Of a stretch of DNA of 64,000 nt, positions 25,469 to 32,506 are shown piece by piece (position 1 is the stretch's first letter; every line of letters starts with the position of its first letter). The DNA is from Haladaptatus litoreus (lineage in GTDB: Archaea > Halobacteriota > Halobacteria > Halobacteriales > Haladaptataceae). Both the position numbers and the translations under genes were made by a program. Under the pieces are notes generated by a model. That model searched no databases. It was given only the letters and a program-made list of their open reading frames with translations, and had not been told where the DNA came from. The stretch spans positions 186,001 to 250,000 of the forward strand of contig NZ_FTNO01000001.1 of the NCBI RefSeq assembly GCF_900156425.1, given 5' to 3'.

Positions 25469-25725
25469 TTTTACGGAGTGCTATAAACGACGAGCGAAGC
25501 GAGGAGTCTGCACTCCGAAAAACTCTCGCGGAGATTTGAGCAGAAAAATTGTATGCCCGGGAGCGCAACGTAGTGAGCACCCCGGAACGATTTTACGGGT
25601 TCAAATCTCCGTCAGGACGCTCACTTTGTTCGCGACCTGACGTGCCTCACACTCACTTCGTTCGCGTGAGACTCCGTCAGGACGTTTTTCGAAAATTCAA
25701 TTCCGACGAGTGAAACGAGTCGGCG
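25469..25725. repeat. tRNA-Arg 3'-tail repeat region, no gene
   Basis: No coding sequence seen. Two partial copies of the tRNA-Arg 3' end follow the gene: a 22-bp copy at 25598-25619 (T-arm half plus acceptor plus discriminator) and a 13-bp copy at 25672-25684. Between them are inverted repeats, for example CGGAGTGC at 25474-25481 with GCACTCCG at 25510-25517, whose loop contains GAGCGAAGCGAG. It looks like remnants of repeated integration at the tRNA end, or a structured tRNA trailer. Confidence 0.7.
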
Positions 25726-26472
25726 CTACTTCTTTGCCTGAATCAGTACCTTCTCGTTACTGAACCCGCGAACGGTTCCTCCCTCGGCTGAAACATCGTA
25801 CACGGCTTCTGCTTCCGGTTTTCGCACGAGGTCGGCCAACTTCTTCCGCGACTTCTCGTCCGAATTTGTGCGTTCGACCCACGACTCGTACTCGAGTTCT
25901 TTGCGCATGGTGACCGATTCGTCGATGGTGAATCCGGCATTGCGGAACCAATCTTGCCACTGCGCGACCGAATAGGCTTCACCGTGGGTCGGGTCGCGGA
26001 GACGCTCGAATCGGTTGTAGAAGTCGGCCAGTTCGTCGTCCTCGGGCGTGATGTTGTCCTCGAACGCGAAAACGCCGCCGGGTGCGAGGATACGAGCAAC
26101 TTCGTTCACGAACGCCTGCGGATTCGGAAAGTGATGCGCCGCGATTCGGCAGGTGACGGCGTCGAAACTGCCGTCCGCGAACGGGAGGCGTTCCGCGTCG
26201 GCGACGATGCCGGGGAGGGAAAACGCCTCGGTTGCCGTTTCGACCATCGCGGGAGTTGCGTCGGCGGCGAGGACGGTTTCCGCGCTTTCCGTGAGCGCCT
26301 CGGCGGTGTGTCCCGCGCCGCAGGCGATGTCGAGCGCCCGATTCGCGCCGTCGCACCACGACACGAGGAGTTCCAAGTCCGCGCCGGACTGGTGAACGTC
26401 GCTGTCGAGATAGGCATCGGCAACGTCGCCGAAAGAGGCCGTCGTCGCCTGCTTTTGGTCGAACTCGTCCAT
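25726..26472 (-). CDS. Class I SAM-dependent methyltransferase (UbiE-like)
   Basis: A 248-aa methyltransferase. SAM motif I is ALDIACGAGHTAEAL (about residue 44), followed by VLAADATPAMVE. The motif II region is FDAVTCRIAAHHFPN, and ARILAPGGVFAFEDN matches the post-motif block of the UbiE/COQ5-like group. A C-terminal alpha region (residues 165-248) probably selects the acceptor. It would methylate a small molecule; the acceptor cannot be deduced. It is transcribed away from a small ORF on the plus strand across a 157-bp gap that holds a perfect palindrome. Confidence 0.88.
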   Translation of the reverse strand: MDEFDQKQATTASFGDVADAYLDSDVHQSGADLELLVSWCDGANRALDIACGAGHTAEALTESAETVLAADATPAMVETATEAFSLPGIVADAERLPFADGSFDAVTCRIAAHHFPNPQAFVNEVARILAPGGVFAFEDNITPEDDELADFYNRFERLRDPTHGEAYSVAQWQDWFRNAGFTIDESVTMRKELEYESWVERTNSDEKSRKKLADLVRKPEAEAVYDVSAEGGTVRGFSNEKVLIQAKK

Positions 26473-26610
26473 ACCGAAACTACAACTGTTGGTGGTATGA
26501 TGGTTGCTGTTCGGTCAATTCTGGCCGGACGAACCTCAAGCGCGTTCTGCAACGTATGCTATGATTTCACAGGCCAAATATGCCTCCAACCGTGACACTT
26601 TTCAACCCTG

Positions 26611-26628
26611 CACGAGTATTTACTCGTG
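26611..26628. promoter_or_regulatory. Perfect 18-bp palindrome one base before a small ORF
   Basis: CACGAGTATTTACTCGTG has 8-bp arms around a TT centre, and the ATG of the 25-codon ORF starts at 26630. Position and symmetry suit a dimeric repressor operator or an mRNA hairpin at the start codon. The upstream methyltransferase gene reads away on the other strand. Confidence 0.5.
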
Positions 26629-26629
26629 T

Positions 26630-26707
26630 ATGAGTAAAATCGAAAACTACCGACTGTTCGTACAGGACTTGAAGAAGTGGGCCGTGAAGAAGGCAGCCGA
26701 GAAGTAA
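26630..26707 (+). CDS. Possible 25-aa amphipathic microprotein
   Basis: A 25-codon frame, MSKIENYRLFVQDLKKWAVKK plus AAEK (written in two parts), ends in TAA. It predicts a basic amphipathic helix with a hydrophobic face (Ile, Tyr, Phe, Val, Leu, Trp). Codon use is mixed, and the basic charge is unusual for a haloarchaeon. The palindrome directly before its ATG argues for a real regulated unit. It may be a conserved microprotein, but no relative could be checked. Confidence 0.45.
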   Translation: MSKIENYRLFVQDLKKWAVKKAAEK

Positions 26708-26760
26708 TCCCGATATTTTTCCGCGCGACGAGGCGAACGACCAGTTCCGACTTGTATCTG

Positions 26761-27156
26761 TCAGTTGCTGTTCTTGCTTAGCGGCCGCTCCACCCGCGCC
26801 GCGAGGAGCAAGAATAGGCCGAACAGGCGACCCGGTTCGCGAAATCGCGCCATCTCTGTTCTCGAATCGTACTCCACGACACCTGAATCTGCCAGTTTCG
26901 GCAGGTCTACGTTCCGCAAACGTGCCATCGTCTGTTCGAGTTCCGTTTCCGTCACGTCGGCGGTCGATTTCTCGCCCCTCCACGCAGTGATTTGTAGAGC
27001 GATGTCTTCGAGTTCGGTAGCGGTGTCTGCCTCGTGGAGATAGTAGAGTACGTACCGTCGCTGTTCGTTCGCCAATAGCCGGAATATTCTATTCAGTGAC
27101 CTCTCGTCAGCAACAGTTCCCTGCAACATCGCCTCTCTGGAATACGTGACGGGCAT
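26761..27156 (-). CDS. Winged-helix transcription regulator-like protein (DUF7344-like)
   Basis: A 131-aa protein with a winged-helix pattern common in haloarchaea: LNRIFRLLANEQRRYVLYYLHEA opens helices 1-2, TELEDIALQITAW follows, then TELEQTMARLRNVDLPKLADSGVVEYDSRT, which forms the recognition helix and wing. The C-terminus is hydrophobic (LFGLFLLLAARVE). Likely DNA-binding; targets unknown. ATG at 27156 or 27129 is possible. It is divergent from the DUF309 gene across 70 bp, so the two may share a control region. Confidence 0.75.
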   Translation of the reverse strand: MPVTYSREAMLQGTVADERSLNRIFRLLANEQRRYVLYYLHEADTATELEDIALQITAWRGEKSTADVTETELEQTMARLRNVDLPKLADSGVVEYDSRTEMARFREPGRLFGLFLLLAARVERPLSKNSN

Positions 27157-27226
27157 GAATAATCATTGTGGTGTGTTACCATTGACCAATCCAAAGCGAC
27201 TTTCGGGGTCGTCCGGAACGTTTCGT

Positions 27227-27844
27227 ATGGACGATTTCCTCCGGGCGGGACTGGCGATTTTCAACGCAGGTGAGTTTCACGCCGCCCACGACGCGTGGGA
27301 AGACCAGTGGTTGACCCTCGACCACGACACCGAAGACGAGCGATTTCTGCACGGCCTCATCCAGTTCACCGCCGTCGTGTACCACGCACAGCATGCGAAC
27401 TGGGGCGGGATTCGCGGATTGGCCGAAAGTTCCGTCTCCTACCTCGACGGACTTCCCGCGGACTACCGCGGCGTCAACGTCGGCGCTGTTCGCTCGTATC
27501 TCGACGCAGTTCGTCACGACCCCGAACACGTCGAACGAGTTGCACCGCCGCGACTGACTCACGAGGGCGTCGTTCTCTTCCCCGGCAACCTCGATTTCGA
27601 CGCTTCAACAGTTGCCGCGCTCGTTCTCGCCGACGAGTTCGGTTACGACGAATGGGTAGTCGAGAACGGTATCGAGTTCGCGCGCGCGGACTTGGAATCT
27701 GGCGACGAGGGAAGTTCGTTCATCACCCTCGTCATGGATTTCGTGCGAGACGCCGAGAATCGGGGACTCATCTTCCAGCGGCTCCAGGGGCACGTCGAAA
27801 AGCGGGATGCTCGTGAACGCGACGTTGACGGCCTGTTCGAGTGA
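27227..27844 (+). CDS. DUF309 family protein
   Basis: A 205-aa soluble protein with the DUF309 signature near the start: LAIFNAGEFHAAHDAWEDQWL and, further on, FLHGLIQFTAVVYHAQHANWGGIRGLAESS. This pattern (FNxGxFxxAHExWEE with a later HGLIQxAAAxxH) is found in small bacterial and archaeal proteins of unknown function. The remaining C-terminal half is acidic and haloarchaea-specific. ATG at 27227 begins MDDFLRAG; earlier codons do not look coding. Helical bundle predicted; biochemical role unknown. Confidence 0.82.
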   Translation: MDDFLRAGLAIFNAGEFHAAHDAWEDQWLTLDHDTEDERFLHGLIQFTAVVYHAQHANWGGIRGLAESSVSYLDGLPADYRGVNVGAVRSYLDAVRHDPEHVERVAPPRLTHEGVVLFPGNLDFDASTVAALVLADEFGYDEWVVENGIEFARADLESGDEGSSFITLVMDFVRDAENRGLIFQRLQGHVEKRDARERDVDGLFE

Positions 27845-27921
27845 TTCTCTGCGTTGTAGGTTTTAGAGTGAGTATCGACTTTTTGCTTTTAGATGATTGC
27901 TCGTACTTCTGTGCCGCTAGA

Positions 27922-28376
27922 TAGTCCCGACTCCACTCAGACCGCAACCGCACCGCGACCAGTCACATGCCTCCCCAACCGGTTGCGCGCTTCACTTCGT
28001 TCCAGTGCCTGCGGGCCACGGCCGCAGGTCAGCAAGACGCAAAGCGTCTTGTAAGCCTCATCCCTCGCGCGAACCCGTGCAGGCCCTCGGACGACATGTC
28101 CTCGGGTCTGTCGGCGCACGTGCTAGAGCGGTTGCGTCAATTCACGAAAATTAAATTTGCCATGTGGCGCGCTGGCGTGAGCCGAGGGCAGTCCGCCCGG
28201 AGGCTCATCGCTGGAAGCGCGCGAGGTCTTCGTGAGCGACGAAGGAGCGAGCGAACGGCTCGTCAGAACTCGTTTCTGACGGTGGGCGACCAAAACGAGC
28301 GAAAGCGAGTGCGGGAGTCGGTTGGGGAGGTGTATGGCCTGCGGTTGCGGTGGCGGTCTGAGTGGAGCCGTGACTA
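27922..28376. mobile_element. Long inverted-repeat element, copy A (MITE-like, non-coding)
   Basis: A 455-bp non-coding segment bounded by imperfect terminal inverted repeats of about 55-60 bp. The left end reads TAGTCCCGACTCCACTCAGA then CCGCAACCGC and CCTCCCCAACCG. The right end, read inward on the other strand, gives TAGTCACGGCTCCACTCAGA then ACCGCAACCGC and CACCTCCCCAACCGACTCC. The interior holds short hairpins (for example AAGACGC-AAAG-CGTCTT style) and no credible gene. The same ends occur in copy B (49855-50239). Its flanks (27845-27921 and 28377-28485) contain no gene. Confidence 0.7.
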
Positions 28377-28485
28377 TTCAACGTGTCCACACCATCACCC
28401 TGCATCGCGCTGAACTAGTGGTAAAAATTCACATCGAGACGACCACGAAAAGCTAAACGAAAACGAAGCAAGCCCCAAAGAACTG

Positions 28486-29232
28486 CTAGTCGAAGTGGGC
28501 GGAGTTGTCCTGCGGGTCGTATCCAAACACCTCGCGCGCTCGGTCGATGGAGTAGTATTTCCGGTCGTTGTCGGAGATGCCGTAGATGATTTCGTAGTCG
28601 TAGTCGGCCTGCAGACAGCAGTCGAAGAGGTGGGCGCAGTCGCGGTAGGAAAGCCACATCGCCTGCCCGCGCTCGTAATCTTTCGGCGGGTGCCCTTCAG
28701 TGAGGTTACCGATTCGAACGTTGGCTACGCTCAGGTCGAACTCGTCGTGGTAGTAGCGGCCGAGGACTTCGCCCGTTGCCTTGCTCACGCCGTAGAGGTT
28801 GCTGGGCCGAGGGAATTCCGTCCCATCGAGTCGGAACTCGTCGTGGGGTCGGTAGAGATCGGGTGTTCGATCGTCGGTTTCGTAGTTGCCAACGGCGTGG
28901 TTCGAGGAGGCGAAGATAAATTTCTCGACGCTTTCCGAATCGACTGCGGCCTGCAAGATGTTGTGCGTTCCGTCGATGTTGTTGCTCAGGACGCTGTTCC
29001 ACGGTGCCTCGGGACGGGGGTCACCCGCGAGATGGATGATTGCGCCCGCGCCATCAACGGCCTCGTAGACGGCGTCGTAGTCGGTGATGTCCGCGACGAA
29101 AAAGTCGTTCGACGATTCATCTGCCGGTGGTTCTCGGTCGAGGAGTCGCCAGTCGTATTTCGATTCGAGGCCGCTCAGAATCGCCGACCCGACGCGACCC
29201 TCAGCACCCGTGAGAAGAACGGGGTCGTCCAT
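28486..29232 (-). CDS. azf: NAD-dependent glucose-6-phosphate dehydrogenase (Azf type, SDR)
   Basis: A 248-aa extended short-chain dehydrogenase. The Rossmann motif GAEGRVGSAI is at residues 8-17, the catalytic YGVSKATGE (Tyr-x3-Lys) near 147, and IHLAGDPRPEAPW and RIGNLTEGHPPKDYERGQAMWLSYRD are family blocks. The sequence closely recalls H. volcanii Azf, which oxidises glucose-6-phosphate with NAD in the oxidative pentose phosphate pathway; its length and neighbourhood agree. Uronate or nucleotide-sugar dehydrogenase is the alternative. Monocistronic; inverted-repeat element A lies just downstream of its stop. Confidence 0.82.
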   Translation of the reverse strand: MDDPVLLTGAEGRVGSAILSGLESKYDWRLLDREPPADESSNDFFVADITDYDAVYEAVDGAGAIIHLAGDPRPEAPWNSVLSNNIDGTHNILQAAVDSESVEKFIFASSNHAVGNYETDDRTPDLYRPHDEFRLDGTEFPRPSNLYGVSKATGEVLGRYYHDEFDLSVANVRIGNLTEGHPPKDYERGQAMWLSYRDCAHLFDCCLQADYDYEIIYGISDNDRKYYSIDRAREVFGYDPQDNSAHFD

Positions 29233-29317
29233 TCAGTCGGCTAGAGGCACAACGGTGATAAGAACCATGCGGTTTCGCTCACGTCAACGCAATTCCAAAA
29301 ATGGGTTCTGTCTGAAC

Positions 29318-29536
29318 TCAGGCCAGCACGCGCCGAAGAACCTTGTCGCGGGCCAGCATGACGCCTGCGATGAGTGCAACGGCACCCATGACGCCGAGCC
29401 AGATTGCAGTGATACTGTCGCCCGACGCGGCGGTCTGAAGGCCGTCGTACTCCGCGAGCAGGCCGAGAGCCGTCAGCAGTACAGAGCCGAGGGCGTACAG
29501 TAAGACCGCGCCGATTTCAACGAGTGGTTCGTACAT
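29318..29536 (-). CDS. Small membrane protein, two helices
   Basis: A 72-aa protein with helices IGAVLLYALGSVLLTALGLLA (about residues 8-28) and IWLGVMGAVALIAGVML (about 45-61). It ends RDKVLRRVLA, a basic tail facing the cytoplasm by the positive-inside rule. No family recognised. It is divergent from another small membrane protein gene 86 bp away, and the two may share a promoter region. Confidence 0.7.
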   Translation of the reverse strand: MYEPLVEIGAVLLYALGSVLLTALGLLAEYDGLQTAASGDSITAIWLGVMGAVALIAGVMLARDKVLRRVLA

Positions 29537-29622
29537 GCACCTCTGTGGGAACGTGAGGTAAAAGAGCGTTTCGTTGGTTCCCGGCGGAACGTTTTTCTGG
29601 GATTACCTCGGAAATCGACAGT

Positions 29623-29850
29623 ATGGGACGATACGGAGATTTGGATTATCCGAAACTGACGAAGCGAGGGTTCTTCCTCGGCGTCGCATTGCTCACAATC
29701 GGTGCGCTCGGCGAAATCGTCGGAACCGCATTTTATGGCCCGCTTCCCGCATGGGAGAACGCACTGTTCACCGACCTCGAAATCATCGGCATCCTGCTCG
29801 CACTGCTCTCGCCGTTCGTGTTCGGAATGTTCCTCCCGCTGACGGAATAG
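29623..29850 (+). CDS. Small membrane protein, two helices
   Basis: A 75-aa protein: N-terminal MGRYGDLDYPKLTKRG, helix FFLGVALLTIGALGEIVGTAFYG (about 17-39), a short outside loop, then IIGILLALLSPFVFGMFLPLT (about 53-73). GxxxG-like packing motifs occur in both helices. No catalytic residues. It looks like a conserved haloarchaeal hypothetical, divergent from the 72-aa membrane protein. Confidence 0.72.
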   Translation: MGRYGDLDYPKLTKRGFFLGVALLTIGALGEIVGTAFYGPLPAWENALFTDLEIIGILLALLSPFVFGMFLPLTE

Positions 29851-29924
29851 CGAGAACGACGAACGGATAGAAAGACAAACCGATAGAAAAACGACCGGAG
29901 AAAAGACGATCAAATAGAACGCAG

Positions 29925-30533
29925 TTACGCGAGACGCGAGAACGCGAGATTGCCGCGGACGCTCTCAACGTAAATTTGGACGACGTCTCCTTCCTGTGCA
30001 CCCGGAACGAAAATCGTGTATTTGCCGCGTTCCGCGACACCGTCGCCTTTGCGGCCGGTGCCGGTGATTTTGACTTCGTAGGTTCGGCCTTCTTCCACCG
30101 CATCCTGCTGGTGGGTTCGACTGGACGTGCTTCGTTTCGTGACGGGGCGGAACGCACCACAGGCGTCACAGCGAAGCATGAGGTTGCGGTCTTCGCGAAC
30201 GAGGCGGGTGTCCGGCAGGCCACATTCGGAACAAGTGACGAACTCCTCTACGTACTCGTCCAGCGCGGCGTCGAAGTCGGATTCGGTGAACGACCCGCTG
30301 TAGCGGGCCTGTCCGTCCTCGAACTTCCCGCTGGTACCGAGTTCGCGCTGGAGCGCGCTGTGAACGTGTTCTGCGTCACGGGAAAGGGAGTCCGCGATGT
30401 CGCCGAGGTTCGTCAGTCGTGTGAACGACCCGTCTTTCTGTACCGCCGGGTTCGGGAAACTAAACCGCTCGTCACTCGTTTCGAGGTCTGGAACCGCGTC
30501 CATGCCTCTGTCGAGGGCTGAATCGTAATCCAT
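29925..30533 (-). CDS. Translation initiation factor aIF-2 subunit beta with C-terminal TRAM domain
   Basis: A 202-aa factor. The N-terminal/central aIF-2 beta core (RFSFPNPAVQKDG to QRELGT, then ARYSGSFTESDFDAALDEYVEEF) is followed by the four-Cys zinc ribbon CSECGLPDTR...CDACGAFRPV. A TRAM RNA-binding domain then ends the protein (YEVKITGTGRKGDGVAERGKYTIFVPGA and following). aIF-2 delivers initiator tRNA to the ribosome. Canonical archaeal aIF-2 beta is about 140 aa; the TRAM extension is the haloarchaeal form. Start 30533 (MDYDSALDRG) chosen over one 8 codons upstream. Confidence 0.93.
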   Translation of the reverse strand: MDYDSALDRGMDAVPDLETSDERFSFPNPAVQKDGSFTRLTNLGDIADSLSRDAEHVHSALQRELGTSGKFEDGQARYSGSFTESDFDAALDEYVEEFVTCSECGLPDTRLVREDRNLMLRCDACGAFRPVTKRSTSSRTHQQDAVEEGRTYEVKITGTGRKGDGVAERGKYTIFVPGAQEGDVVQIYVESVRGNLAFSRLA

Positions 30534-30617
30534 ACTCGTGCCAGGTTTTGGACGCATAAAGGTTCTCCGTGTTCCATGTCATCACGAACTTTAACCCCCG
30601 AATCCCACAGACGATTC

Positions 30618-30959
30618 ATGGAACCGACCACGCGAGATTCGGCCTGTTTCGAGGCGGGGATCAAATTCGGCGCGCTGTACCACCAGTTCGCCGGAACGCC
30701 CGTCAGTCCCGACAGCGCGGCTAGTCTCGAAACCGCAATCGAGGAAAGCATCGAAAACCAGCCCTTCTGCGAATCGGTCGAAGTCGAGATTTTGACCGAC
30801 AAACTCGTCGAGGAAATCGACCACGGTTATACCGAGTTGACTGGAAAGTTCTTGGAAGTCGAAATCGTCGTGGAACAGGAGGGAACTGAGGTTGTGACGA
30901 GAATGGCAATGGAAGACGGCTATCCGCTGATGAAAGTCGAGTCGGTGAAGGAGAAATGA
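30618..30959 (+). CDS. Archaeal dihydroneopterin aldolase family protein (MptD-like)
   Basis: A 113-aa protein beginning with the ACFEAGIKFGALYHQFAGTPVS block that marks the archaeal dihydroneopterin aldolase family (MptD). It converts 7,8-dihydroneopterin to 6-hydroxymethyl-dihydropterin plus glycolaldehyde for tetrahydrofolate or methanopterin-type cofactors. Length and the Glu-rich C-terminal strand (GKFLEVEIVVEQEGTEVV) fit. ATG at 30618 is preferred over one 14 codons earlier. It is divergent from the aIF-2 beta gene and convergent with a dihydrofolate-reductase-like gene, which may be a functional hint. Confidence 0.85.
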   Translation: MEPTTRDSACFEAGIKFGALYHQFAGTPVSPDSAASLETAIEESIENQPFCESVEVEILTDKLVEEIDHGYTELTGKFLEVEIVVEQEGTEVVTRMAMEDGYPLMKVESVKEK

Positions 30960-30986
30960 TCCGGCGGTAAGCGTCGGCACTGCAAA

Positions 30987-31640
30987 TTACTCTGTTTCGT
31001 CCAGCGTGAACGAACCGAGGTCGATTTCTCCTGACTGTTCGTATCGAAGCATCTGCACTCCCGTACTAGAGGTTTCCGCCGTCTGTAGTTCGAGGGCCGC
31101 AGGAATCGTCCCCTCCCCGAACAATCGTTTGCCGTCTCCCACGACCACGGGGAATACCCAGAGCCAGAACTCGTCGATGAGTTGGTGCGGGAGCAGCGAC
31201 TGAATCAAGTTTTGGCTCCCCTGCATCACAATCGTATCTTCTCGGTCGTTTTTGAGGTCAGCGACAGCCTCCGCAATATCGCCCGTCAGGAGCGACGAGT
31301 TTTCCCATTCTACACGGTCGAGGGTGCGGGAGGCGACGTACTTGGGCATGCTGTTCAGTTTTTCTGCCGTGGGGTCGCCATCAACGTTGGGCCAGTGTGC
31401 AGAGAAAATCTCGTACGTTTTCCGTCCGAGTAGCAGTGCGTCACTCTCCGTCATCTGGTCGTCCATGACCTGTCCCATCTGCTCGTCCCAGTAGTTTACC
31501 GACCAGCCACCTTGTTCGAAGCCACCGTCGCGGTCTTCTTCGGGGCCGCCCGGTGCTTGCATCACTCCATCGAGCGTCAAGAATGCCCCTGCAACGAGTT
31601 TTCCAGTTGTTTCCTCTGCGTTCGTTTCGCTCATCGTCAC
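30987..31640 (-). CDS. Dihydrofolate reductase-like / RibD C-terminal domain protein
   Basis: A 217-aa protein with the DHFR-like Rossmann-type fold of the RibD C-terminal group. Blocks are LVAGAFLTLDGVMQAPGGPEED, ALLLGRKTYEIFSAHWPN, DTIVMQGSQNLIQSLLPHQLIDEFWLWVFPVVVGDGKRLF and LRYEQSGEI near the end. NADPH-binding reductases of this kind are abundant stand-alone proteins; members reduce flavin precursors, pterins or unknown substrates. It differs from classical DHFR (FolA), so folate reduction is not assured. ATG 31640 or 31634 are both possible. It is convergent with the MptD-like gene. Confidence 0.85.
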   Translation of the reverse strand: MTMSETNAEETTGKLVAGAFLTLDGVMQAPGGPEEDRDGGFEQGGWSVNYWDEQMGQVMDDQMTESDALLLGRKTYEIFSAHWPNVDGDPTAEKLNSMPKYVASRTLDRVEWENSSLLTGDIAEAVADLKNDREDTIVMQGSQNLIQSLLPHQLIDEFWLWVFPVVVGDGKRLFGEGTIPAALELQTAETSSTGVQMLRYEQSGEIDLGSFTLDETE

Positions 31641-32022
31641 ACTCAGATCACCGAGTTCGATAAAGACCGCTCTGGCTCATCACGTTGCTACTCATCTACT
31701 GACAGTAACCTTTGTATTTATCACGACGTCATTTGGCGGGATTTCGGTGAGAAACATTTTCAGACCAAACGAGCAACCCGACAGCAAGCGACGAGTGGAA
31801 CGAGGAGCGATAGGCCAGCCAACTTCCCGCCGAACCCCAGCAGTTCTACCGCGAGCGAGGAACACCGTGACGAGCGAGCGGACTCGGCGCGGACTGAAAG
31901 GAGCACCGAGGTTTTGGTCCAGATTTTGCAGCGCGGCAAGGCCGCTTGACCGTGGTATGTGGTGGCTTTTCACTTTCACTTTTGGGTTATCTTTTAAATG
32001 TGATCCTCTCGAATCGACTGCC
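31641..32022. other. Intergenic region with open but unlikely N-terminal extension
   Basis: A 382-bp gap between divergent genes. A frame in phase with the downstream gene stays open from 31747, but its sequence is Arg/Trp/Pro-rich and unlike haloarchaeal protein. A small hairpin GCGGC-aag-GCCGC lies at about 31933-31945. No gene is supported. The wording of the spurious frame seems familiar from other haloarchaeal intergenic regions, so a non-coding repeat is possible. Confidence 0.4.
31992..31999 (+). promoter_or_regulatory. TATA box of the DUF5790-like gene
   Basis: TTTTAAAT centred 27 bp before the ATG at 32023, the classic distance for a leaderless haloarchaeal transcript. It supports the short start over the extended frame. 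Confidence 0.65.
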
Positions 32023-32499
32023 ATGAGCCAAGCTTCGTTCGAGGACGAACTGTTCGGTGAAGCGGCGAACGAAATGCGCGAGGACGTCGAAGAGCACCTC
32101 GCCGCCGCACGCGAGGAACTGCCACCAGTCGAAGCCGTCTGGGAAACCGAGGCGGAAAACACGCTCGGGGCGCTCAACGCGCTTCGCTCCGCGCTGGATG
32201 TCGGGGATGCGGAAGACCACCTGCACGACGCGAAGAAGTGGTACGCGATGGGCAAACGCGCCGACGCCTTCGAAGATGCGGACGATTTGGAGGCCGAAAT
32301 CGAGACGCTAGACTCGGCCATTTCGGACATCGAGGACGCCCGCGAGCAAGTCGGCGAACTGGCGAGTACGGTTCCGAGTTTGAAAGGCGCACTCGAAGAC
32401 CTGCACGCGATGGACGACGGCGACGAATCCGAGGACGAGGCTGAAGCGGACGCGGAGGATGCAGAAGCCGAAGAAGAGGAAGAAGAAACCGAGGAATAG
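32023..32499 (+). CDS. DUF5790-like haloarchaeal protein
   Basis: A 158-aa acidic helical protein. It begins MSQASFEDELFGEAANEM and carries the block VWETEAENTLGALNALRSALDVGDAEDHLHDAKKWYAMGKRADAF, which I recall as characteristic of the haloarchaeal family DUF5790. Two long coiled helices occupy residues 15-125, and the last 30 residues are an almost uninterrupted Glu/Asp/Ala tail. A TATA box 27 bp upstream fixes the start. Function unknown; a structural or protein-binding role is plausible from composition only. Confidence 0.82.
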   Translation: MSQASFEDELFGEAANEMREDVEEHLAAAREELPPVEAVWETEAENTLGALNALRSALDVGDAEDHLHDAKKWYAMGKRADAFEDADDLEAEIETLDSAISDIEDAREQVGELASTVPSLKGALEDLHAMDDGDESEDEAEADAEDAEAEEEEEETEE

Positions 32500-32506
32500 A
32501 AAATCG

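Noticed and set aside
27967..28413. Frames inside inverted-repeat element A
   Set aside because: Low-complexity Arg/Ser/Pro sequences arising from palindromic DNA; the same type occurs in element B.
31747..32022. 92-codon N-terminal extension of the DUF5790-like protein
   Set aside because: A TATA box 27 bp before ATG 32023 and the family start MSQASFEDELF argue for the short form.
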